Below are positions 27,755 to 36,282 of a stretch of DNA of 64,000 nucleotides, piece by piece. The DNA comes from Streptomyces sp. DH41 (GTDB taxonomy: Bacteria > Actinomycetota > Actinomycetes > Streptomycetales > Streptomycetaceae): positions 310,001 to 374,000 of the forward strand of contig NZ_JARVKY010000004.1 of NCBI RefSeq assembly GCF_029813785.1, read 5' to 3'. Numbering within the stretch: position 1 is the stretch's first letter; every line of letters begins with the position of its first letter. The position numbers and the translations under genes are program-made. The notes beneath the pieces are model-generated. The model was not told where the DNA came from and did not search any database. It saw only the letters and a list, made by a program, of their open reading frames with translations.

Positions 27755-28630
27755 TCAGCGCTTGATCTCCTTGATCTTCAGCATGCGCGTGATGACCTTG
27801 TCCAGTTCCGCGTCGTCGAAGACCTTCTTCCAGTCGTCGCGCACGATGGACTCGCGACCGTAGTCCATGGCGATCAGGCAGGCGTCCGAGAACGGGTTGG
27901 AGCCCTTGAGGGTGTTGGCCAGGGCGACCTGGGTGTGGCCCAGCAGCATCGCGCGGGCGGCCTTCTCCGGGACGCCGACGGTGTGGACCGTCTCGTGCAG
28001 GGCCTCTGTCAGCAGGGCTCCGACCATGCAGGCGATGGTCTCGACGAGGGTGGGCTCCAGCACGGCGAGCTGCTTGACGGTGACCCAGTGCACGTCGACG
28101 ACCGGGGCGTACATCACGCGGATGACCGCGTCGGCGAGTTCCTGCTTGGCGGCGTCCCCGCCCTCGTAGGCGGCGACGACCTCCTGCGGTGCGGCGATGC
28201 CGCCGAAGGTGTCCTGCCACTCCTCCTTGGTGGTGCGCTCCAGGAAGACCGAGGGGTGGCAGGGGTGGGCGCAGGCGTAGTGGATGTCCTCGCGGTTGAG
28301 GAGCAGGCCGGCGTAGGCGGCTGCCGGGTCGAGGGTGAGGACGACCGTGCCCGGCCTCATCAGCGGCACGAGTTCCTCGGAGACCTTGCCGAGGACCACG
28401 TCGGGCACGGCGAGGATGACGACGTCGGCCTCGGCGGCGGCGTCCTTCGACTCGGTCAGTTCGCGGCCCAGGTCGCGGATCAGCTCCTGACCGTTGGGGG
28501 ACGCCTCGCTGAAGAGGACCCGGAAGTCGCTCTTCACCAGGTTGTTGGAGACGCGCTGGCCCATCTTGCCGGCGGCCCCGATGACGGCGACGGTCTTCAC
28601 GTCGGCCTGGTTCTGGATCTCGGTGGCCAT
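27755..28630 (-). CDS. apnO: D-apionate oxidoisomerase-like (ApnO family, PGDH_C fold)
   Basis: 291 aa. N-terminal NAD(P) Rossmann fold (VAVIGAAGKMGQRVSNNL, residues 13-30; ADVVILAVPDVVLGKV) and an all-helical C-terminal dehydrogenase domain (HYACAHPCHPSVFLERTTKEEWQDTFGGIAAPQE, VHWVTVKQLAVLEPTLVETIA). Databases call this type phosphogluconate dehydrogenase C-terminal domain; its characterised member ApnO converts D-apionate to 3-oxo-isoapionate. The start overlaps the upstream gene's TAA by one base. Its neighbour resembles OiaC, which decarboxylates that product, and the rest of the operon handles L-erythrulose. Together these make ApnO the best assignment, though activity on a related acid is possible. 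Confidence 0.72.
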   Translation of the reverse strand: MATEIQNQADVKTVAVIGAAGKMGQRVSNNLVKSDFRVLFSEASPNGQELIRDLGRELTESKDAAAEADVVILAVPDVVLGKVSEELVPLMRPGTVVLTLDPAAAYAGLLLNREDIHYACAHPCHPSVFLERTTKEEWQDTFGGIAAPQEVVAAYEGGDAAKQELADAVIRVMYAPVVDVHWVTVKQLAVLEPTLVETIACMVGALLTEALHETVHTVGVPEKAARAMLLGHTQVALANTLKGSNPFSDACLIAMDYGRESIVRDDWKKVFDDAELDKVITRMLKIKEIKR

Positions 28631-29439
28631 TACTTGCTCCTCAGGAGGGTGTTGATGCTGTGCTGCGTCCACTGGTGTTCGAGCCGGGCTGTGGCGTCGT
28701 AGCCCTCGTCCTGCCACGGGAGCCAGTGCTCCACGATCTGGTTGATGCCGCGGTCCCCCGGCCGGGCCGCGCGGACGGCGGCGATCATGCCGTCGTGGTC
28801 GAGGAGGCCCTCGCCGAGCGGGCAGCCGGCGTAGGTGAAGCCGACCCAGCCGTCGCGGCGGGTGAAGGCGAAGTCCTTGACGTGGATGTTGACCACGTAC
28901 GGCGCGGTGGCGGCCACGACGTCCACGGGCCGCTCCAGGCGGGCGACGCTGTTGCCGGGGTCGAGCACGATGCCGAGGTGCGGACTGTCGACGGCGCGTA
29001 CGACGGCCACCAGGTCGTCCGTGGCGACCTGCTCGTAGGTCTCCAGGCCGAGGGTGACGCCCGCGTCGGCGTAGCGGGGCACCGCTTCCTTCAGCAGGGC
29101 GACCGCCTCGGTGGTGCCGGGTCGGTGGTCGGCCGTGTTGAGCATGGAGCGGACCAGCGTGACGCCCAGCTCGCCCGCCATGTCGAGGTACTTCAGCAGG
29201 TGTTCGGGGCGGATGCCGCGGGTGCCGAGTTCCAGGGTCAGACCGAGGTCGTCGGCGAAGGCGCGGACGTCGTCGAGCCGAGCGGCGTCGTAGGACTCGA
29301 TGGGTGCGTAGTCGCAGATCTGGAAGACCTCGCCGCCGAGCTCCGCCGTGTCGCGGAGCATCGCGGGCAGGCTCATCGGCTGGGGAGCCCGGTCGGAGAT
29401 ACGCCAGAAGTACGCGTAGGTGCTGATGCCGTATGCCAT
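28630..29439 (-). CDS. 3-oxo-isoapionate decarboxylase-like TIM-barrel enzyme (OiaC type)
   Basis: 269 aa, sugar phosphate isomerase/epimerase (xylose isomerase-like TIM barrel). Metal-site segments: LGLETYEQVATDD, LGIVLDPGNSVARLE, VNIHVKDFAFTRRDGWVGFTYAGCPLGEGLLD, and a terminal EHWLPWQDEG. In D-apionate pathways the OiaC enzyme of this fold decarboxylates 3-oxo-isoapionate to L-erythrulose. The start overlaps the stop of the triose-phosphate isomerase homologue (ATGA), and it is followed directly by the ApnO-like gene. The assignment depends on the operon. Confidence 0.68.
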   Translation of the reverse strand: MAYGISTYAYFWRISDRAPQPMSLPAMLRDTAELGGEVFQICDYAPIESYDAARLDDVRAFADDLGLTLELGTRGIRPEHLLKYLDMAGELGVTLVRSMLNTADHRPGTTEAVALLKEAVPRYADAGVTLGLETYEQVATDDLVAVVRAVDSPHLGIVLDPGNSVARLERPVDVVAATAPYVVNIHVKDFAFTRRDGWVGFTYAGCPLGEGLLDHDGMIAAVRAARPGDRGINQIVEHWLPWQDEGYDATARLEHQWTQHSINTLLRSK

Positions 29440-30218
29440 CACGCCACCGCCGCCCGGGCCGGGGAGCGGATCTCGTCGAGGATGGCTCCGACGTTCGCCG
29501 GGTCGTGGGCGAAGCGGCCGAGGAAGAGGCCCTCGGCGGTGCCGGCCAGGCGGGTCAGCAGGCCGGGTCCCGCGCTGCCGCCGTAGATGACGGTGGAGCC
29601 GGCGTGCCGTGGATGAGTGGCGAGCCAGCCGCGCAGGGCGGTGCACACGGTCGCGATGTGGTCGGCGGAGGCGGGCTCGGGGGCGCCGATGGCCCACTGG
29701 GGTTCGTAGGCGAGGACGACCGCGCCGTCCAGGCCGTGCAGCAGGCGCTCCGCCTCGGCGACCGTGCGGGCCGCGGCCTCGGCCGGGTCGACCCGGTCTC
29801 GTTCGCCCACGCACAGGACGGGGGTGAGGCCGTTGCGCAGGGCGGCGGCGGTCTTGGCGGCGACGACCGTGTCGCCCTCGCCGTACAGGCGGCGGCGCTC
29901 GGCGTGGCCCACCTCGGCGTAGCGGCAGCCGATCTCCTTCAGGAGGGGGCCTCCGACCTCGCCGGTGTACGGGCCGCTGTCCTCTGCGGCGATGTCCTGG
30001 GCGCCGATGGCGACGCCGTACGGGGCGAGGATGCCGGTGGCGGGGACCAGGGTCGGGAAGGCGGGGAGGACGAAGAGGCGGGCGGCGCCGGAGGTGACCG
30101 CGGGGTGCCGTTCGGCCAGGGCCGCGATCCTGCGGGACCAGTTCAGGGTCTGGTGGTGGCCGAAGTACATCTTCAGGCTCACCCCCAGCAGGACGGATGA
30201 CGGTGCCGTGGCGGACAT
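29439..30218 (-). CDS. lerI: L-erythrulose 1-phosphate isomerase-like (TIM homologue)
   Basis: 259 aa triose-phosphate isomerase homologue with catalytic residues kept: Lys in SLKMYFG, His in EVGHAERRRLYGEG, Glu in AYEPQWAIG, phosphate loop IYGGSAGPGLL. Divergence from glycolytic TpiA (LKMY for NWKMN, PQWAIG) matches the EryH/LerI group, which isomerises L-erythrulose 1-phosphate to D-erythrulose 4-phosphate. It is coupled by ATGA overlaps to the RpiB-like gene upstream and the OiaC-like gene downstream. Confidence 0.75.
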   Translation of the reverse strand: MSATAPSSVLLGVSLKMYFGHHQTLNWSRRIAALAERHPAVTSGAARLFVLPAFPTLVPATGILAPYGVAIGAQDIAAEDSGPYTGEVGGPLLKEIGCRYAEVGHAERRRLYGEGDTVVAAKTAAALRNGLTPVLCVGERDRVDPAEAAARTVAEAERLLHGLDGAVVLAYEPQWAIGAPEPASADHIATVCTALRGWLATHPRHAGSTVIYGGSAGPGLLTRLAGTAEGLFLGRFAHDPANVGAILDEIRSPARAAVA

Positions 30219-30700
30219 CAGGCGGCTGCCCCGTCGCCCGCGACGCTCTCGTAGTCGCACATCAGCTGGACCTTGGCCGCCGACGCGGAGCTCTCGTCGA
30301 AGCGGTAGGTGAGCCACTCGGCGGCCAGGCGGCGGGCGAGTTCGAGCCCGACGACGCGCTGGCCGAAGGTGAGGACCTGCGCGTTGTTGGAGAGGACCGC
30401 CCGCTCGACGGAGAAGGAGTCGTGGGCGGTGACGGCCCGGACGCCCTTGACCTTGTTGGCGGCGATGGCGACACCCAGCCCGGTGCCGCACACCAGCAGG
30501 GCGCGGTCGGCCTCACCCCGGGCGACCATCTCGGCGGCGGCGATGGCGACCTTGGGATAGGCGGTGTGGCCGTCCGCGTCGACGCCCACGTCGGTGACAT
30601 GGGCGACCAGGGCGCTGGTGCGCAGGTCCTGCTTGAGTGCTTCCTTGTACTGGTAACCGGCGTCGTCGGACCCGACGACTATGCGGAGCTTGTCGGTCAT
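30218..30700 (-). CDS. derI: D-erythrulose 4-phosphate isomerase-like (RpiB/LacAB family)
   Basis: 160 aa, RpiB/LacAB fold. Active-site Cys is in [22 protein letters not shown]; the N-terminal [14 protein letters not shown] and the central Asn in [15 protein letters not shown] are family-typical. EryI/DerI enzymes of this family convert D-erythrulose 4-phosphate to D-erythrose 4-phosphate for the pentose phosphate pathway. Ordinary ribose 5-phosphate isomerase is the alternative; the operon with TIM and DhaKL homologues favours the erythrulose role. Confidence 0.75.
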   Translation of the reverse strand: MTDKLRIVVGSDDAGYQYKEALKQDLRTSALVAHVTDVGVDADGHTAYPKVAIAAAEMVARGEADRALLVCGTGLGVAIAANKVKGVRAVTAHDSFSVERAVLSNNAQVLTFGQRVVGLELARRLAAEWLTYRFDESSASAAKVQLMCDYESVAGDGAAA

Positions 30701-30711
30701 GTCGGCTTTCC

Positions 30712-32484
30712 TCAGTGGTGGTCGTGCAAGAGGGCTTCGCGGGCGTGGTCTTCGCGGGCGTGGTCGAGCAGGGCGCCGTGGACGGCGCGGGTGATCAGGG
30801 CCAGGGAGTGCGCGCCCGCGTCGGGAGTGCCGAGGGACTTCTCGGCGTGCGGGCGGGCCCGGCCCTTGCGGGGCAGCAGGCCGGCGGTCGCGGCGGCCGC
30901 CTCCGTGGCGGCGGTGGCGGCGCGGTCCCAGGCGTCGGTGAGGCCCAGACCCGCGGCCACGGCGTCGGCGAGCGTGTCGGCGAAGGGAACGAGGACGTCG
31001 ACCATGGTCTTGTCGCCCACCTCGGCCCCGCCCAGCCGGCGTACGGCTGCGGAGGCCTCCGTGATCCCGGCGGCGGCCCGGGCGGCGTCGGGGGCGTCCT
31101 GATCGCCGAGGGCGGTGCCGAGGGAGCGCAGGATGGTGCCCCACAGGGCACCGGAGGTGCCGCCCGCCTTGTCCGCCCAGGCGTCACCGGCCCGGGCCAG
31201 CACGGTGCCGGCGCCCGCGCCGAGCCCGTGGGCGTCGGTGGCGGCCCGCAGGGCGGCGGTGGAGCCGCGCAGCATGCCGATGCCGTGGTCGCCGTCGCCG
31301 GCGACGGCGTCGATGCGGCCGAGTTCGTCGGCGTGCGTGCCGACGGTGGCGGCCACCGCGTCCAGCGCGGCGAGCGCGGTGCCAACGGCATGCCGGGAGG
31401 CCGCGGAAGCAGGGGGTACGGCGGTGTCCTCGGGGTCTTCCGCCAGAGGGGTTCGGCCATCCTGCTCAGGTGCGTCGAGCGCGCCCTTGCGGAAGGCCGG
31501 GGTGTCGGCCGGCGCCCGCCACAACTCCTCCAGTCGGTCGTCCAGCCACGTCAGGGTGAGGGAGACACCGGCCATGTCGAAGCTGGTGACGAGTTCGCCG
31601 ACCTCGGGGTCCACGATCTCCACGCCGGCCTCGCCGAGGAGGGCCGCGACCTTGCGGTAGACGACGAACAGCTCCTCGTACTTGACCGATCCCAGGCCGT
31701 TGAGGATGACGGCGGCGCGCTGTCCGGCCGGACGCTCGACGTCCTCGGGGAGTTCCTTCAGCAGGGTGCCGACCAGGAGCCGTGCCGCCTCGTCCGCGGT
31801 GGGCAGCGCCTCTTCGCCGATGCCGGGCTCCCCGTGGATGCCGAGGCCGACGGCCATGCGGGCCTCGGGGACGGTGAACAGGGGACTGTCGGCGCCCGGC
31901 AGGGTGCAGCCGGAGAAGGCTATGCCGAAGGAGCGGGTGCGGGAGCCCGTCCGTTCGGCGACGCGTACCACCTCGTCCAGGGGCAGGCCCTGCTCGGCCG
32001 CGACGGCCGCGGCCTTGAAGACGGGCAGGTCACCCGCGATACCGCGCCGCTTGGCGGACTCGTCCACAGCCGCGCTGGAGATGTCGTCCGCGACCGCGAA
32101 CGTCCGGGCGTCGATGCCGTCGGCGGCGAGCCGCTCGGCGGCCTGGCCGAAGTGCAGGACGTCTCCCGCGTAGTTCCCGTACATCAGCAGCACCCCGGCG
32201 CCGCCGTGCGCGGCCCTGGCCACGGAGCGGATCTGCTGGGCGGAGGGCGAGGCGAAGACGTTGCCGACCGCGGCTCCGTGCGCCAGGCCCCGGCCCACCA
32301 GGCCGGAGAAGGCGGGGTAGTGGCCGGAGCCGCCGCCGATCACCACCGCTACCTGACCGGCCGGGGTGGCGGTGGCCCGGACGACGCCGCCGGTGACGGG
32401 CCGGACCCAGCGCCGGTGGGCGGCGGCGAAGCCTTCCAGCGCCTCGTCGGCGAAGGCGGCGGGGTCGTTGAACAGGCGGGTCAT
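30712..32484 (-). CDS. lerK: L-erythrulose / dihydroxyacetone kinase-like, fused DhaK-DhaL
   Basis: 590 aa single-chain ATP-dependent kinase. DhaK domain (about 1-330): [39 protein letters not shown] and GLGIHGEPG, whose His forms the covalent bond to the keto-sugar. DhaL domain (about 385-590): [14 protein letters not shown] with the Mg-ATP Asp residues and [16 protein letters not shown]. Homologues LerK phosphorylate L-erythrulose at C1; glycolytic dihydroxyacetone kinase is the generic alternative. The C-terminus ends in repeated [16 protein letters not shown], a His-rich tail. The ATG overlaps the transporter stop; the RpiB-like gene follows 11 bp downstream. Confidence 0.82.
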   Translation of the reverse strand: MTRLFNDPAAFADEALEGFAAAHRRWVRPVTGGVVRATATPAGQVAVVIGGGSGHYPAFSGLVGRGLAHGAAVGNVFASPSAQQIRSVARAAHGGAGVLLMYGNYAGDVLHFGQAAERLAADGIDARTFAVADDISSAAVDESAKRRGIAGDLPVFKAAAVAAEQGLPLDEVVRVAERTGSRTRSFGIAFSGCTLPGADSPLFTVPEARMAVGLGIHGEPGIGEEALPTADEAARLLVGTLLKELPEDVERPAGQRAAVILNGLGSVKYEELFVVYRKVAALLGEAGVEIVDPEVGELVTSFDMAGVSLTLTWLDDRLEELWRAPADTPAFRKGALDAPEQDGRTPLAEDPEDTAVPPASAASRHAVGTALAALDAVAATVGTHADELGRIDAVAGDGDHGIGMLRGSTAALRAATDAHGLGAGAGTVLARAGDAWADKAGGTSGALWGTILRSLGTALGDQDAPDAARAAAGITEASAAVRRLGGAEVGDKTMVDVLVPFADTLADAVAAGLGLTDAWDRAATAATEAAAATAGLLPRKGRARPHAEKSLGTPDAGAHSLALITRAVHGALLDHAREDHAREALLHDHH

Positions 32485-33848
32485 CGGAGGGCCTCCATGG
32501 CATCGTGCTCGGGGTCGGCGGCCGGTTCGTCGGTGCGGTGACGGGTGGCGAGCCAGATCATCAGGGCGGCGGAGAGCAGCATGAAGAAGCCGACGAGGTA
32601 CAGCGGTACGTAGTAGGAGCCCGTCCAGTCCTTGAGCCAGCCGGTGATGTAGCTGGAGGCGAAGCCCGCGACGTTCCCGGCGGTGTTGATCAGGGCGATG
32701 CCCGCCGCGGCGGCGGCTCCGGTCAGGAAGCGGGACGGAACGGACCAGAAGACCGGCAGGGCGGCGAAGATGGCGCAGGCGGTCACGGTGATCACGGCGA
32801 CCGTGGCGGCCGGGGAGCCCATGTAGAGGGCCAGGGGGATGGACACGCCGCCGACGACGGCCGGGCCGGCCACGTGCCAGGTTCGAGTGCCGTGGCGGGT
32901 GGCGTGCCGGCTCCAGAAGAAGAGGACGACGGCGGCCGGCAGGTACGGAATGGCCGTGATCCATGCCTTGTCCATCACGCTGAACGTGGTGTCGTACTGC
33001 TCCTGGAAGCCGTTGATGATCGTCGGCAGGAAGAAGGCGAGGGCGTACAGGCCGTAGACGAAGCCGAAGTAGACCGCGGCGAGGGTCCAGACCCGGCCGC
33101 TGGTGAAGGCCTTCTTCAGGTCGCCCTTGGCGTGCTTGCTCTCGTGCCCGGTCTTCTGGGCGTTCTCGGCGGCGAGCTCGGTGGTCAGCCAGTCGCGCTC
33201 GGCCGGGGTGAGCCACTTGGCGTCGGCGGGCTTGTCGATCAGGTAGAACCAGGCGACGACGCCGAGGATGATCGCGGGCAGCGACACGAACAGGAACATC
33301 ACCCGCCAGCCCTCGAGACCGAGCAGGCCGTGGCGGCCGATCAGCCAGCCGGCCAGCGGGGCACCGAACACGGTGGTCAGCGGCTGGGCGAGGTAGAACA
33401 GGCCGAGGATCTTGGTGCGGTGGCGTGAGGGCACCCACTGGCTGAGGAAGAGGATCGCCCCGGGGAAGAACCCGGCCTCCGCGACGCCGAGCAGGAAGCG
33501 CAGGGCGTAGAGCCCGCCGCTGCTGCTGACCCAGGTGAACAGCAGGGACACGATGCCCCAGGTCACCATGATCCGGGCCAGCCAGCGGCGGGCTCCGAAG
33601 CGGTGCAGGGCCATGTTGCTGGGGACCTCGAGCACGATGTAGCCGAGGAAGAAGATCCCGGACGCGAAGCCGAACTGGGCGGCGGTCAGGGCCAGGTCCT
33701 GCCCCATGCCGTTCGGTTCGGCGAACGAGACGGCCGTACGGTCCAGATAGTTCACGAAGAACATCAGCGCCACGAACGGCACAAGGCGGACTGAGACCTT
33801 CTTGATGGCAGTTCTCTCGACTGCCGCGGATGGCGCTTGGGCACCCAT
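32481..33848 (-). CDS. MFS transporter, anion:cation symporter type
   Basis: 455 aa, 12 membrane helices. The N-terminal signature FVNYLDRTAVSFAEPNGMGQDLALTAAQFGFASGIFFLGYIVLEVPSN is typical of the ACS/phthalate-tartrate-hexuronate branch, which imports small organic acids. A charged central loop (LTPAERDWLTTEL...KHAKGDLKKAF) separates the halves. First gene of the operon; GAGGAG lies five bases before the ATG. An acid importer fits D-apionate or another aldonate as the substrate. Divergent from the GntR regulator. Confidence 0.9.
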   Translation of the reverse strand: MGAQAPSAAVERTAIKKVSVRLVPFVALMFFVNYLDRTAVSFAEPNGMGQDLALTAAQFGFASGIFFLGYIVLEVPSNMALHRFGARRWLARIMVTWGIVSLLFTWVSSSGGLYALRFLLGVAEAGFFPGAILFLSQWVPSRHRTKILGLFYLAQPLTTVFGAPLAGWLIGRHGLLGLEGWRVMFLFVSLPAIILGVVAWFYLIDKPADAKWLTPAERDWLTTELAAENAQKTGHESKHAKGDLKKAFTSGRVWTLAAVYFGFVYGLYALAFFLPTIINGFQEQYDTTFSVMDKAWITAIPYLPAAVVLFFWSRHATRHGTRTWHVAGPAVVGGVSIPLALYMGSPAATVAVITVTACAIFAALPVFWSVPSRFLTGAAAAAGIALINTAGNVAGFASSYITGWLKDWTGSYYVPLYLVGFFMLLSAALMIWLATRHRTDEPAADPEHDAMEALR

Positions 33849-33953
33849 GGCGACTCCTCGGCTTGCCCGGACAGCTCTGTCCGGGGTGGTCGTGCCGGGC
33901 GGCCGTCACGAGGGTGGCCGACCGGTTCGACCTCACGGTATGCCCGGGGTCGC

Positions 33954-33970
33954 AAATTGGTCACCAATTT
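33954..33970. promoter_or_regulatory. Perfect 17-bp palindromic operator upstream of the transporter operon
   Basis: AAATTGGTCACCAATTT, 8-bp arms around one base, about 105 bp upstream of the transporter start. The TGGTnACCA core is the FadR/GntR-type pattern, and the encoded regulator next door is of that family. AT-rich arms stand out in this GC-rich DNA. Confidence 0.75.
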
Positions 33971-34012
33971 ACCGGTGTGGCGACGGTCATAGATTTCCCC
34001 GCGCCCCAACCC

Positions 34013-34018
34013 TTGACA
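34013..34018 (+). promoter_or_regulatory. Possible -35 element of the regulator gene
   Basis: TTGACA lies 65-70 bp before the GTG start. The region 17-20 bp downstream (GGTTCACTGT) is a poor -10, so this is only a candidate. Confidence 0.3.
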
Positions 34019-34078
34019 AACTTCACCCATGGGACGGGTTCACTGTCTCGTCATTCGGGTGAGCGAGGCATCTGGTTC

Positions 34079-34097
34079 ACTGGTGACCGTGACCAGT
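34079..34097. promoter_or_regulatory. Second operator candidate, over the regulator start codon
   Basis: ACTGGTGACCGTGACCAGT has 6-bp inverted arms (34079-34084, 34092-34097) and contains GGTGACC, similar to the GGTCACC core of the palindrome 120 bp upstream. It covers the start codons of the GntR gene, suggesting autoregulation. Confidence 0.5.
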
Positions 34098-34838
34098 CAG
34101 CCTGATCAGCAGAGCTCCGCCGCCGCGCCCGATCTCGCGCAGCTACTGCGCCCCGTGGTGCGCGAGTCGTCCGTGAGCGAGGTCGCCAAGCGGCTCCTCG
34201 ACCACCTCTCGGCCGGCGACATCCGGCCCGGCACCCGCCTGCCCGCCGAGCGGCAGTTGGCCGAGGCCCTCGGTGTCGCGCGCTCCAGCGTGCGCGGTGC
34301 GCTGTCCGCACTGGACGTCCTCGGGATCATCGAGATCCGTCCCGGCTCCGGCTCCTACGTGCGCGAGGGCACCTCGGAGTTCCTGCCCCGGGCGATCAAC
34401 TGGGGGCTCATGCTGGGCCAGCGGCGCACCAAGGACCTGGTCGAGGTACGCACGTACATGGAGGGAGTCTCGGCCCGACTCGCGGCCGAGCGCGCGTCCG
34501 ACGAGGACGTGGCCGTGCTGGAGGAACACCTACAGCACATGCGTGACGCGGGCGGCGACGTCACTGCGTTCATCGACGCCGACATCGCCTTCCACCTGGA
34601 GACGGCCCGCGTCGCGGGCAACACCGTCCTCAGCGACATCCTGCACAGCATCCGGGCACTGCTCCAGGTCTGGATGGAACGCGTCAGCGACATCGAGGGC
34701 ACCATCAGCGGCGCGCTGTGTGAACACGACGCGGTGCTCCAGGCGATCCGTGCGCGCGATCCGGAGGCCGCGGACCGCGCGATGGCCGAGCACATGCGAA
34801 TGGCCAGCGCACGGCTGCGCGCGTCCGTGGACGGCTGA
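34083..34838 (+). CDS. GntR/FadR-subfamily transcriptional regulator
   Basis: About 251 aa. Winged HTH (VSEVAKRLLDHLSAGDIRPGTRLPAERQLAEALGVARSSVRGALSALDVLGIIEIRPGSGSYV) and an all-helical FCD effector domain (DLVEVRTYMEGVSARLAAERAS, DADIAFHLETARVAGN, LCEHDAVLQAIRARDPEAADRAMAEHM) with His positions that may bind a metal and carboxylate ligand. The start is uncertain: GTG 34083, GTG 34089 and upstream starts are in frame and none has a good ribosome site; a leaderless or short-leader mRNA is possible. Divergent from the six-gene sugar-acid operon and likely its repressor. Confidence 0.88.
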   Translation: MTVTSQPDQQSSAAAPDLAQLLRPVVRESSVSEVAKRLLDHLSAGDIRPGTRLPAERQLAEALGVARSSVRGALSALDVLGIIEIRPGSGSYVREGTSEFLPRAINWGLMLGQRRTKDLVEVRTYMEGVSARLAAERASDEDVAVLEEHLQHMRDAGGDVTAFIDADIAFHLETARVAGNTVLSDILHSIRALLQVWMERVSDIEGTISGALCEHDAVLQAIRARDPEAADRAMAEHMRMASARLRASVDG

Positions 34839-34924
34839 GAGCGTGATCGGCGGACGGTCCCGGGCCTGATCCCGACGTCGAACCGTCCGGTGCCACCGCC
34901 TCTCACTCGTCCGGCCGCGCGCCC

Positions 34925-34969
34925 CCGTCGTCGACGACGGACGTCGTTGCCGGCCGACGACGACGTCCG
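34925..34969. terminator. Two overlapping strong inverted repeats after the GntR gene
   Basis: CCGTCGTCGACGACGG (34925-34940) is a perfect 16-bp palindrome; CGGACGTCGT (34938-34947) pairs with ACGACGTCCG (34960-34969) across a 12-base loop. They share bases and so are mutually exclusive structures. They lie 87 bp after the GntR stop and 71 bp before the P450 start. Terminator or 5' leader switch; no T-run. Confidence 0.5.
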
Positions 34970-35039
34970 CGCGGTCTGTCGGGGGCGCCGTGTCGTCAAT
35001 AGCCTGGTGCGGTCCGGCCGTTGTCGACCGAGGAGCCTC

Positions 35040-36266
35040 ATGTCCACCGCTCAGCAGGTCCCCGACATCCTCTCCCCCGAGTTCGCGGCGAACCCCTATC
35101 CGGCCTACCGGGTGATGCGGGAGAGCGCGCCCCTCATCCGGCACGAGGCCACCGAGAGCTGGATCGTCTCGCGCTACGAGGACGTGGAACGCGTCTTCAA
35201 GGACCGGAACACACAGTTCACGACCGAGAACTACGACTGGCAGATCGAGCCCGTGCACGGCAGGACGATCCTTCAGCTGAGCGGTCGCGAACACGCGGTC
35301 CGGCGCGCGCTGGTCGCCCCGGCGTTCCGCGGAGCCGATCTGCGGGAGAGGTTCCTGCCGGTGATCGAGCGCAACTCCCGTGAGCTCATCGACGCGTTCC
35401 GGCACACCGGGCGCGCCGACCTGGTGACCGACTACGCGACCCGCTTCCCCGTCAACGTCATCGCGGACATGCTGGGCCTGGACAAGGCCGACCACGCCCG
35501 GTTCCACGGCTGGTACACGTCGGTCATCGCCTTCCTGGGCAACCTCGCCGGCGACCCCGAGGTCGCGGCGGCGGGTGCGCGCACCCGGGTCGAGTTCGCC
35601 GAGTACATGTTCCCGGTCATCCGGGAGCGCCGCGAGAACCCGGGCGACGACCTGCTGTCCACCCTGTGTGCCGCGGAGGTCGACGGGGTCCGGATGAGCG
35701 ACGAGGACATCAAGGCGTTCTGCAGTCTGCTGCTCGCGGCGGGCGGCGAGACGACCGACAAGGCGATCGCGAGCATCTTCGCCAACCTGCTGGCGCACCC
35801 CGACCAGCTGGCGGCCGTGCGCGAGGACCGGAGCCTGATCGACCGGGCCTTCGCCGAGACGCTGCGCTACACGCCGCCCGTCCACATGATCATGCGGCAG
35901 ACGGCGTCCGAGGTCACGCTCAGCGGCGGCACCATACCGGCGGGAGCCACCGTCACCTGTCTGATAGGCGCGGCCAACCGGGACGGGAACCGCTACCGCG
36001 ACCCGGACCGTTTCGACATCCTCCGCGACGACCTGACGACGACGACCGCCTTCTCGGCCGCCGCCGACCATCTCGCCTTCGCCCTCGGCCGGCACTTCTG
36101 CGTCGGGGCGCTGCTGGCGAAGGCCGAGGTCGAGACCGGCGTCGGCCAGCTGCTGGACGCCATGCCCGACCTTCGGCCGGCCGAGGGATTCGACGTGGTG
36201 GAGCGTGGCGTGTTCACCCGGGGTCCGCAGTCGCTGCCGGTGCGGTTCACACCTCGCGGAGCCTGA
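35040..36266 (+). CDS. Cytochrome P450
   Basis: 408 aa bacterial class I P450. All landmarks are canonical: I-helix AAGGETTD (233-240), ExxR in ETLRYTPP (273-276), haem loop FALGRHFCVG with Cys354. ATG follows GAGGAG by four bases. It converges on the conservon P450 gene with 16 bp between stops and an inverted CCTGAC/GTCAGG across the junction. Conservons often include a second P450 (CvnF), usually on the same strand; here orientation is opposite. No dedicated ferredoxin gene is adjacent. Substrate unknown. Confidence 0.92.
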   Translation: MSTAQQVPDILSPEFAANPYPAYRVMRESAPLIRHEATESWIVSRYEDVERVFKDRNTQFTTENYDWQIEPVHGRTILQLSGREHAVRRALVAPAFRGADLRERFLPVIERNSRELIDAFRHTGRADLVTDYATRFPVNVIADMLGLDKADHARFHGWYTSVIAFLGNLAGDPEVAAAGARTRVEFAEYMFPVIRERRENPGDDLLSTLCAAEVDGVRMSDEDIKAFCSLLLAAGGETTDKAIASIFANLLAHPDQLAAVREDRSLIDRAFAETLRYTPPVHMIMRQTASEVTLSGGTIPAGATVTCLIGAANRDGNRYRDPDRFDILRDDLTTTTAFSAAADHLAFALGRHFCVGALLAKAEVETGVGQLLDAMPDLRPAEGFDVVERGVFTRGPQSLPVRFTPRGA

Positions 36267-36282
36267 CGGAAGGTGCCGAGGG

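Noticed and set aside
30712..33936. Single 1074-codon minus frame that would fuse the kinase with upstream sequence
   Set aside because: Only the part from 32484 down encodes the DhaK-DhaL kinase; the rest is an out-of-frame reading of the MFS gene, which has its own start, ribosome site and overlap.
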